The notes under the pieces: generated by a model
Told to the model about the DNA's origin: nothing
The model's database searches: none
What the model saw: the letters and a program-made list of their open reading frames with translations, nothing else
Position numbers and translations under genes: made by a program
Assembly (NCBI GenBank): GCA_003170115.1
Contig: PMZS01000366.1
Location: forward strand, 1 to 15,723
DNA: 15,723 bases
Direction of reading: 5' to 3'
Origin: Spirochaetaceae bacterium
GTDB taxonomy: Bacteria; Spirochaetota; Spirochaetia; SZUA-6; Fen-1364
Part shown: one piece after another, positions 1 through 5,347 of the stretch
Layout: each line of letters opens with the position of its first letter
How positions within the stretch are numbered: position 1 is the stretch's first letter

Positions 1-2382
1 GGCCTGGATGCGAAGGGAAGCCAGGCCCTCCTGGACATGCTCTCCATTGAACTGGTGTTCACCGCCCACCCCACGGAGGCCAAGCGCCGCTCGGTTCGCA
101 CGAAGGTCAGGCTGCTGCGGCAGTTGCTCGCCCAGCGGGACGATGCTGACCTTCTTCCGCGCGAGCGGGAGAAGATCGTCACACGGATCCGTTCTTTGCT
201 TACAGGCCTCTGGCAGACAGATCTCATCCGGCCCCGACGGCCCAGCGTGCTGGAAGAGGTGGACGTGGGGCTGTACTTTGCCGCCACCCTCTGGGAGGTT
301 GCGCCGGACATCTACGCGGAGCTCGACCGTGCCCTGGGCAAGATCTACCCGGGGTCCTCGTTCCGCATTCCGCCCTTTCTTGACTTCGGTTCGTGGATCG
401 GGGGGGATCGTGACGGCAACCCGTTGGTGAGCGCTCACGTGACGGAGCTGACGCTCATGAGGATGCGTGCTGCCGCCGTGGATGCCCATCTCTCCCGCTG
501 CCGGCTCCTTTTCGACGAGCTCACTTCCTCCGAGCGCCAGGCTGCGGTCTCCGGGGAGCTGCTGCAGGCGGTGGAACGCCGGACCCGGGAGTTTCCCGAG
601 ACGCTTCGGCTTCTCGAGCCGCTTTCCCCCCACGAGACCTACCGGCGGTTCCTGAAGACGGTGGAGTGGCGGCTGCAGCGCACGCGCGCCATGGACTCCA
701 TGGAGCATCTCCCCGCGGGCGCATATCGGACAGGGGCCGAGCTTGCCGCCGATATTCTCCTCATCAAGGACAGTCTGCGCATGAACAAGGGAAGCGCCAT
801 CGTCGAAGGCAATCTCCAGGGCTGGCTCTGGCAGACGGAGGTCTTTGGCCTGCATTTTGCCTGCCTGGACATCCGCCAGGAATCGGACCGCAACACCCTG
901 GTCGTGGCGGAGATTGCGCGCGCCCTCGGCCTCTGTCCTGACTACCCGTCTCTCGATGAAGGGGCGCGTCGGGCGCTGCTGCACTCGAGCCTCGGCTCAC
1001 GCCGCGAGCTCGCTCGTGACGCGCTCAGCGCCGACGCGCGGGAGACTCTGGATTCCTGCGAGGTCCTGAGCCGGGCCGCGTCCACCGTGGGTGAGGAAGC
1101 CCTGGGCGGGAACATCATCAGCATGACCCACCGGTTCAGCGACATCCTTGCCGCTCTCTGGCTGATGGAGCTGAAGCCCGGTCGGAACACGGGCCCGATG
1201 CCCGTCATGGACATCATCCCTCTCTTTGAAACGATCCACGATCTTGCACATGCTCGCGAGATGGTGCAGGCCATGCTGCAGGATCCCGACTACCGCCGTC
1301 ACCTTGCGCGCCGCGAAAACAAGCAGATCATCATGATCGGGTACTCCGACAGCACCAAGGACGGGGGGTACCTTGCCGCCTGCTGGGCGCTGTACAAAAC
1401 GCAGAGCGTGCTCTCCCAGCTCGCCCAGGAGCACGGCGTGCGCCTGATCTTCTTCCATGGAAGGGGCGGATCGCTGGGAAGGGGCGGCGGACCGGCCGCC
1501 CGCAGCATCCTTGCGCTTCCCCCCGAGTCGCTCGGGGCGGGATTGCGCATGACGGAACAGGGAGAAGTGCTGGCCGACCGCTACGACGATCCTCGAATTG
1601 CCGGCAGGCACCTGGAGCAGGTGATCTGGGCGACTTTGGCCGCCTCGGTCCAGCCTCTCACGCCGCCGCGTGCCGAGTGGCAGACAGCGATGGAGGAGCT
1701 CGGGCGGGACGCCCTCGCCGCGTATCGCGCCCTGATCGAAGAGCCCTGCTTCTTGTCATATTTCGAGCAGGCGACGCCCATTCTCGAGATCGAATCCCTG
1801 CCCATTGCCTCCCGTCCCGCCCATCGGCATGGCGCCCGGGGTTTCTCTGATCTTCGCGCCATCCCCTGGGTCTTCGCGTGGACTCAGAACCGATGCATGA
1901 TTCCTGCCTGGTTTGGAATCGGGAGTGCCTTCCATGCGTTCGCCAGATCGCACCAGGATGGATGGCAGACCCTGCGTGCCATGTACCACGGATGGCCGTT
2001 CTTCCGCGCGACTCTGGACAATGCGGTCCTCGCACTCTCGAAATCCGACATGGACATCGGCCGGACCTACGCGCAGCTCGTGGAGGATGCTGAGGTGCGC
2101 GAGAGGATCTGGGGAATGATCTCCGCCGAATACGAGCGCAGCAGGGACTCCGTGCTGCGGACCAATGGCCAGCCCCAGCTTCTGGAAGAGGTCGGCTGGC
2201 TTCAGCATTCGATCCGCCTGCGCAATCCCAACACGGACCCCTTGAATCTCCTGCAGGTGGAATGGCTGCGGAGGCTCCGGGAAGCCGAACGCCGCGGGGA
2301 CGAAGAGCAGCAGCGGGAATGCCGCGAGCTCCTCCGTCTCACCATCGAGGGAGTGGCGGCGGGAATGCGTTCCACCGGCTGA
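1..2382 (+). CDS. ppc: Phosphoenolpyruvate carboxylase, 5' end missing
   Basis: Carboxylates phosphoenolpyruvate with bicarbonate to give oxaloacetate, a cytosolic reaction that refills the TCA cycle. The reading frame is open from the first base, so the start lies outside the window; 793 residues are visible and roughly 110-120 are probably missing compared with E. coli PEPC. Family motifs appear in order: VFTAHPTEA with the catalytic His near visible residue 23, GGDRDGNP, GYSDSTKDGG with the active-site Lys, FHGRGGSLGRGGGP with the catalytic Arg, QNRCMIPAWFG, LRNPNTDPLN, and the C-terminal IEGVAAGMRSTG. The end is odd: nearly all PEPCs finish in RNTG, and this Asn is part of the aspartate-inhibitor site in the E. 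coli enzyme, but here it is Ser (codon TCC). The Lys and Arg of that site look conserved (LSKSD, IRLRN). The identification is secure from the motifs. Confidence 0.97.
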   Translation, partial: GLDAKGSQALLDMLSIELVFTAHPTEAKRRSVRTKVRLLRQLLAQRDDADLLPREREKIVTRIRSLLTGLWQTDLIRPRRPSVLEEVDVGLYFAATLWEVAPDIYAELDRALGKIYPGSSFRIPPFLDFGSWIGGDRDGNPLVSAHVTELTLMRMRAAAVDAHLSRCRLLFDELTSSERQAAVSGELLQAVERRTREFPETLRLLEPLSPHETYRRFLKTVEWRLQRTRAMDSMEHLPAGAYRTGAELAADILLIKDSLRMNKGSAIVEGNLQGWLWQTEVFGLHFACLDIRQESDRNTLVVAEIARALGLCPDYPSLDEGARRALLHSSLGSRRELARDALSADARETLDSCEVLSRAASTVGEEALGGNIISMTHRFSDILAALWLMELKPGRNTGPMPVMDIIPLFETIHDLAHAREMVQAMLQDPDYRRHLARRENKQIIMIGYSDSTKDGGYLAACWALYKTQSVLSQLAQEHGVRLIFFHGRGGSLGRGGGPAARSILALPPESLGAGLRMTEQGEVLADRYDDPRIAGRHLEQVIWATLAASVQPLTPPRAEWQTAMEELGRDALAAYRALIEEPCFLSYFEQATPILEIESLPIASRPAHRHGARGFSDLRAIPWVFAWTQNRCMIPAWFGIGSAFHAFARSHQDGWQTLRAMYHGWPFFRATLDNAVLALSKSDMDIGRTYAQLVEDAEVRERIWGMISAEYERSRDSVLRTNGQPQLLEEVGWLQHSIRLRNPNTDPLNLLQVEWLRRLREAERRGDEEQQRECRELLRLTIEGVAAGMRSTG

Positions 2383-2402
2383 GGTCGGGGGAATACCGCC
2401 TC

Positions 2403-2431
2403 TCGACGACCGGCGATTCATGTAGTACATT
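2403..2431 (+). promoter_or_regulatory. Possible sigma-70-like promoter for the small protein
   Basis: TCGACG at 2403-2408 and TACATT at 2426-2431 are separated by 17 bases, each matching 4 of 6 consensus positions. The predicted transcription start falls at or next to the ATG at 2438, so the mRNA would be leaderless. This fits the lack of a usable Shine-Dalgarno sequence: GAAGG ends only one base before the ATG. An 11-bp odd palindrome (ATGTA-G-TACAT, 2420-2430) overlaps the -10 box. The match is weak alone but repeats a pattern seen elsewhere in the window. Confidence 0.3.
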
Positions 2432-2437
2432 GAAGGT

Positions 2438-2842
2438 ATGGCGATAGATTCGGTTTCCCCCATCATGTCAGCCTCGCCTTTGACGAGCCTCAGCAGGCCG
2501 CCGGAAACGACCCCCAGCGCCCGCGAGACCGCCGCCCAGGAAAACGACGCACGCCGGAACGCCGAGTCCGTCAGCGGCGCATCCCCGGCCACCCAGGGCC
2601 GACCGGAGGAAAACACTGGTCCGGCTTCGGCGGGGACGCGCGTCCAGGTCGCGGCATCTCCAGACACGGAGGGATCCCTGCGTGAGGCCGCCTCGCAGAT
2701 CGCCCGGGCCTCCTCGGGCCCCGATTCTTCGGCCGCCCTGCGCAACGCTTCGGATGCGTATCAGAGCGAGGCCAACGCCCGCGACACCATCGCCCGGCAG
2801 CAGCAGAACAACGGTGCCGCGAGCATCAATGTGATGGCCTGA
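2438..2842 (+). CDS. Small Ala/Ser-rich protein of unknown function
   Basis: Encodes 134 residues that I do not recognise as a named family. The first 90 or so residues are low complexity, rich in Ala, Ser, Pro, Gly, Glu and Arg, and are probably disordered. The last 50 residues look more ordered: an amphipathic, helix-prone stretch (SLREAASQIARASS, then ALRNASDAYQSEANARDTIARQQQ) followed by a short hydrophobic tail ending INVMA. There is no signal peptide, membrane segment or Cys. It lies 55 bp after the PEPC stop and 32 bp before the dihydrouridine synthase start, on the same strand. Codon use (GC-rich third positions) matches its neighbours, which supports a real gene. The layout of a disordered N-terminus and a short helical C-terminus could suit a secreted or surface-structure-associated protein, but that is a guess. 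Confidence 0.7.
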   Translation: MAIDSVSPIMSASPLTSLSRPPETTPSARETAAQENDARRNAESVSGASPATQGRPEENTGPASAGTRVQVAASPDTEGSLREAASQIARASSGPDSSAALRNASDAYQSEANARDTIARQQQNNGAASINVMA

Positions 2843-2874
2843 CGGCCGGAGCATCCCGCGTCGCTCATCCTCCC

Positions 2875-3882
2875 TTGAACCAGTCCCTCGGCATCTGGGG
2901 CAAGCTCCCTCAGCCCTTCGGAGTTCTTGCTCCCATGGAGGATGTCACCGACACGGTTTTTCGCCGGATCGTGCGGATGGCGGGCCCGCCGGATCTCCTG
3001 GTCACCGAGTTCACCAGCACGGACGGCTTATGCACGGCCGGCCGTCCCCGGGTCATAGGCAGGCTCAGGTACACCACTGAAGAAAGGCCCCTGATTGCCC
3101 AGATCTGGGGGAACAAGCCAGCGTACTATCGTCGCGTTGCCGCCGAGGTCCGGGAAATGGGCTTTGACGGGCTGGACATCAACATGGGCTGCCCCGTGCG
3201 GAAGATCATCGAGCGGGGCTCCTGCGGAGCACTCATCAGGAATCCGGCACTGGCTGCCGACCTGATTGCGGCGGCCAGGGAAGGAGCCGCCGGCCTGCCG
3301 GTCAGCGTGAAGACCCGCATCGGGGTCACCGAGTCCCGGGCCGAGGAGTGGCTCGGTTTTCTCCTTGCCCAGGGGATTGCGGCGCTCACCGTGCACGGGC
3401 GGACGGTCGTCCAGCAGTCCGAGGGATTCGCGGACTGGGACGCCGTGGCGCTGGCAGTCCGGCTCCGGGACGAGACGGCACCGCACACGCGTATCGTGGG
3501 CAACGGGGATGTGCGGACCATCGAGTCATTTCACCGGCGCGCGGAGGAGACCCGGGCGGACGGCATCATGATCGGCCGCGGCATCTTCGAGAATCTTTTC
3601 CTTTTCCGCGCCATCCGTGGAGGGTCCGGGACGCACGACTTTGCGCTGCTCAGCCCGGAAGAGAAGGTCTCCTGGTTTCGCCGCCACATTGCCCTGCACG
3701 AGGAAACCTGGGGACACGCTGAAAGGTTCGACGTGTTGAAGAAGTTCGCTAAGACCTACCTGAGGGCTTTCGAGGGAGCCGGGCGTCTTGTCGACGCGAT
3801 CATGCGCACCCGGACGCATGAGGCCGCGTGCGCGGCGCTGGACTCGTGGGCGGCGGAGCGCGGCGTCCTCATGCACCGATAG
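2875..3882 (+). CDS. dus: tRNA-dihydrouridine synthase (Dus family)
   Basis: FMN enzyme of 335 residues that reduces specific uridines in the tRNA D-loop to dihydrouridine using NAD(P)H. Visible Dus features are the N-terminal FMN-barrel strand LAPMEDVTDTVFRR, DINMGCPVRKI, the active-site loop RGSCGAL, VKTRIG, LTVHGRT, the phosphate-binding IVGNGDV, and DGIMIGRG. The length is typical. The start must lie before LAPMEDVTD, and TTG at 2875 is the only good in-frame candidate. No clear Shine-Dalgarno precedes it, so it may be cotranscribed with the small gene 32 bp upstream. The APMEDVTD...TEFTSTDGL signature differs from textbook DusA, DusB and DusC and resembles a branch I recall from candidate-phylum bacteria. 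In the active-site loop the Cys sits two residues before the usual catalytic position. Family is certain; subfamily is not. Confidence 0.93.
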   Translation: MNQSLGIWGKLPQPFGVLAPMEDVTDTVFRRIVRMAGPPDLLVTEFTSTDGLCTAGRPRVIGRLRYTTEERPLIAQIWGNKPAYYRRVAAEVREMGFDGLDINMGCPVRKIIERGSCGALIRNPALAADLIAAAREGAAGLPVSVKTRIGVTESRAEEWLGFLLAQGIAALTVHGRTVVQQSEGFADWDAVALAVRLRDETAPHTRIVGNGDVRTIESFHRRAEETRADGIMIGRGIFENLFLFRAIRGGSGTHDFALLSPEEKVSWFRRHIALHEETWGHAERFDVLKKFAKTYLRAFEGAGRLVDAIMRTRTHEAACAALDSWAAERGVLMHR

Positions 3883-3914
3883 AGGGCCGCGGGCAGCAGG
3901 CGGGTTCCGGGCCG

Positions 3915-4307
3915 TCAACCGGTCCAGATTCGCAAGCCGGGGACATGCTCGAAGTGCAAGTCGAAGGTGACGAGCGTGGAGCCGGTCTCCAGGGCCTGCG
4001 CAGCGATCCAGATGTCATTGAGGGGGATCGGGGTTCCATTTTTCTTGAGGTGAGCTTTCAGCGAACCATAGTGTTCAGATGTCGCTTCCGTCCCTTCGAG
4101 GATTCGGGATTTGGCTCCGCCGAGGAACTTACGGAGCAGCAGCCGGTTTTCCCGTTCCCTCCTGCCCCATTTGAAGCCGTAGAGCAGCTCTCCGAGCACG
4201 AAGATGGACATGTACACAACATCCACCTTCTGGATTGCGTCGAGGACAACCGACTCTCCCGCTGTGTAGCGGTTGTAGGCATTCGTATCGAGGATCAGGG
4301 TGTTCAT
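3915..4307 (-). CDS. vapC: PIN-domain ribonuclease toxin, VapC-like (pair 1)
   Basis: A 130-residue PIN-domain protein, the usual VapC length. VapC toxins are Mg-dependent ribonucleases that cut tRNA or rRNA and are held inactive by the partner antitoxin. The acidic active-site set is complete: Asp7 (LILDTNAYNRY), Glu40 (VLGELLYGF), Asp98 (LNDIWIAAQAL) and Asp116 (VTFDLHF), followed by the common PIN ending HVPGLRIW. Its ATG overlaps the antitoxin stop codon in ATGA (4307-4304), so the two are translationally coupled. The toxin looks intact although its antitoxin has no standard start codon. The gene ends 32 bp from the convergent dihydrouridine synthase gene, and I see no clear terminator between them. 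The RNA target cannot be told from the sequence. Confidence 0.93.
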   Translation of the reverse strand: MNTLILDTNAYNRYTAGESVVLDAIQKVDVVYMSIFVLGELLYGFKWGRRERENRLLLRKFLGGAKSRILEGTEATSEHYGSLKAHLKKNGTPIPLNDIWIAAQALETGSTLVTFDLHFEHVPGLRIWTG

Positions 4308-4567
4308 TTCCAGTCCTTCTCCTCGATCACCTCAAACTCCTTCTCCGCCTCCTCCATCTTCCTGAGCTCCTCGGGAGATGTGGATCCGCAGAGCTCCGCA
4401 TAGACGTCCTTCCGCTTCCTGCTCTTCCGGGCTTCTCCCTTCGGCCCCAGCGATTCCGCAAGCAGCTCCTGAATCGTGCGGTTCAGGCTTTTTCCTTCCT
4501 CACGGGCTTTCCGCTTGAGCAGCGCATAGAGGGAATCTTCGAGATTGTGCAGCGTGATGGAACCCGT
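4304..4567 (-). CDS. vapB: Ribbon-helix-helix antitoxin, VapB-like, with non-standard start (pair 1)
   Basis: Found by reading the minus-strand frame that ends in the ATGA overlap with the toxin. The frame gives 87 residues beginning (M)GSITLHNLEDSLYALLKR, a typical ribbon-helix-helix DNA-binding segment (strand SITL, helix EDSLYALLKRKAREEG, helix SLNRTIQELLAES). A basic linker and an acidic tail ending EFEVIEEKDWK follow, as in antitoxins that wrap a PIN toxin. The expected start codon position reads ACG (4567-4565), six bases after an excellent AGGGAGG. The next in-frame ATG upstream (4600) is cut off by TAG at 4591-4589, and no ATG, GTG or TTG lies between. Either ACG is used, the start has mutated, or there is a sequence error. 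Family is clear; expression is uncertain. Confidence 0.8.
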   Translation of the reverse strand, partial: TGSITLHNLEDSLYALLKRKAREEGKSLNRTIQELLAESLGPKGEARKSRKRKDVYAELCGSTSPEELRKMEEAEKEFEVIEEKDWK

Positions 4568-4573
4568 GGAAGG

Positions 4574-4580
4574 CCTCCCT
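4574..4580 (-). promoter_or_regulatory. Strong Shine-Dalgarno before the ACG start of antitoxin 1
   Basis: AGGGAGG on the minus strand lies six bases before the ACG at 4567. It is the main argument that translation of antitoxin 1 begins, or once began, at this codon. Confidence 0.6.
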
Positions 4581-4581
4581 G

Positions 4582-4599
4582 TGAACCACTAGTGGTTCA
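4582..4599 (-). promoter_or_regulatory. 18-bp palindromic operator of toxin-antitoxin pair 1
   Basis: TGAACCACTAGTGGTTCA is a perfect 18-bp inverted repeat that lies just after the predicted transcription start. Two further GGTTCA half-sites lie at 4602-4607 and 4613-4618 (plus-strand reading), the second overlapping the -10 box. Palindromes with extra half-sites over the promoter are the usual binding sites of ribbon-helix-helix antitoxins that repress their own operon. The in-frame TAG that blocks the upstream ATG is formed by the centre of this palindrome. Confidence 0.75.
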
Positions 4600-4607
4600 T
4601 AGGTTCA

Positions 4608-4636
4608 ATAATGGTTCATGACGAAGGCGCTGTCAA
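4608..4636 (-). promoter_or_regulatory. Sigma-70-like promoter of toxin-antitoxin pair 1
   Basis: On the minus strand, a perfect TTGACA (4636-4631) is followed after exactly 17 bases by CATTAT (4613-4608, 4 of 6). Predicted transcription starts near 4601-4600, at an ATG that opens only a three-codon frame (ATG AAC CAC TAG). The -35 box contains the TGA stop codon of the upstream toxin gene (4635-4633), so this promoter is embedded in the end of pair 2. Confidence 0.65.
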
Positions 4637-5043
4637 GGCGCCGTCCAGCTTATGTGAAGACCGGGAACGCGGCTGAAATGCACAAGGTTCGCGGTGAGGA
4701 CGCCGGCATCATGACTCATCGCGATAGCCGCAATGGCGATGTCGAAGTCGTCAATCAACTCTCCGTTGCGTTCGAGCCCGGCTTTGATAGAACCAAACAG
4801 CCTCGATGACTCGGCCGTCCATGGGAGAACCTTCACGACGCCGAGAAGCCGGTCCTTCTCCAGTTCCAGCAGGGTCCGCTTTCTGGATGATGGCTCGATC
4901 CTCTGGATGCCGTACACTATCTCGGCGACCACGGGTGGAACGGTTGCCACGTCACCCGGCGGTCGAGACTTCAGGAATTCCACCAGACCGGGCTCGTGGC
5001 GCATCGCGGCTGAGAATGCGGTGGTGTCCATGACGGAGATCAC
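4633..5043 (-). CDS. vapC: PIN-domain ribonuclease toxin, VapC-like (pair 2)
   Basis: A 136-residue PIN-domain protein, counted from the GTG at 5043. I chose that start because GTGA (5043-5040) overlaps the antitoxin stop and because the residues before the first Asp (ISVMDTTAFS) form the expected first strand. A longer open frame upstream lies inside the antitoxin gene and is not credible. Visible active-site acids are Asp6, Glu41 (VAEIVYGI) and Asp99/Asp101 (IDDFDIAIAAIA). The fourth position, in LTANLVHF, is Asn119, which is common in this family. The ending SRVPGLHI is typical. It is only distantly similar to the pair 1 toxin, so this is not a recent tandem duplication. Inferred role: antitoxin-controlled ribonuclease; target unknown. 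Confidence 0.92.
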   Translation of the reverse strand: MISVMDTTAFSAAMRHEPGLVEFLKSRPPGDVATVPPVVAEIVYGIQRIEPSSRKRTLLELEKDRLLGVVKVLPWTAESSRLFGSIKAGLERNGELIDDFDIAIAAIAMSHDAGVLTANLVHFSRVPGLHISWTAP

Positions 5044-5300
5044 AGTGCCATCATCCCTCGGTTCATCCTGTGCGCGAGCACATCTTTCTCGAGCTCCCGT
5101 GTTGCCTGCGCAAGGATCTTCTGGTCTTCGGTGCTCTGCAACGAAACGAAAAATCCCTCCGGCCACTCGCCTGCCTGACGAGCCAGGGCCTCTCCGCATG
5201 CCTGGAGAACGAACCGGTTGCGGCTCACGCCCATATTCCGAGCCGCACGGTCAATTTCCCGCAAGATTTCATCTGGAATGTGGAAAGTTGTAGAAGCCAC
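5040..5300 (-). CDS. vapB: Ribbon-helix-helix antitoxin, VapB/CopG-like (pair 2)
   Basis: Encodes 86 residues: a ribbon-helix-helix N-terminus (strand TTFHIP, helix DEILREIDRAARNMGV, helix SRNRFVLQACGEAL) and a C-terminal region (residues about 45-86) that would contact the PIN toxin. It starts with GTG at 5300. No Shine-Dalgarno precedes it; instead a promoter places the predicted transcription start at this GTG, so the transcript is probably leaderless. Its stop overlaps the toxin start by four bases (GTGA). As antitoxin and autorepressor it should bind the 18-bp palindrome immediately upstream. It differs in sequence from the pair 1 antitoxin, as do the operators, so the two systems are probably insulated. 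Confidence 0.9.
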   Translation of the reverse strand: MASTTFHIPDEILREIDRAARNMGVSRNRFVLQACGEALARQAGEWPEGFFVSLQSTEDQKILAQATRELEKDVLAHRMNRGMMAL

Positions 5301-5301
5301 A

Positions 5302-5319
5302 AATAGAATATATTCTATT
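5302..5319 (-). promoter_or_regulatory. 18-bp palindromic operator of toxin-antitoxin pair 2
   Basis: AATAGAATATATTCTATT is a perfect 18-bp inverted repeat that includes the -10 box and ends one base before the antitoxin GTG. It is strikingly AT-rich against the GC-rich surroundings. The position is that of an autorepressor site that blocks RNA polymerase. Confidence 0.8.
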
Positions 5320-5335
5320 CTTTCGTCGACGTCAA
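5307..5335 (-). promoter_or_regulatory. Sigma-70-like promoter of toxin-antitoxin pair 2
   Basis: On the minus strand, TTGACG (5335-5330, 5 of 6) and TATATT (5312-5307, 5 of 6) are separated by exactly 17 bases. A start seven bases beyond the -10 box is G5300, the first base of the antitoxin GTG. It begins only 12 bp after the stop codon of the upstream aldolase gene. Confidence 0.75.
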
Positions 5336-5347
5336 GGCCTGCCGAGG

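Noticed and set aside
1756..2745. A 329-codon minus-strand open frame across the end of the PEPC gene
   Set aside because: It overlaps conserved PEPC motifs and shows no domain of its own, so it is a GC-driven shadow frame.
3883..3914. A rho-independent terminator between the dihydrouridine synthase and toxin genes
   Set aside because: The segment is GC-rich with short GGCC self-complementarity but no stable stem followed by a T-run on either strand.
3828..4403. A 191-codon plus-strand open frame over toxin-antitoxin pair 1
   Set aside because: It runs antisense to a PIN toxin with all four catalytic acids and to its overlapping antitoxin, and its own sequence is not family-like.
5044..5199. 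An N-terminal extension of the pair 2 toxin to an ATG at 5199
   Set aside because: The extension lies within the antitoxin gene in another frame. The GTGA overlap and the PIN first strand place the start at 5043.
5301..5320. Inverted repeat at 5302-5319 as a terminator for the aldolase gene
   Set aside because: The stem is almost entirely A-T with no loop, and it overlaps a promoter -10, so an operator explains it better.
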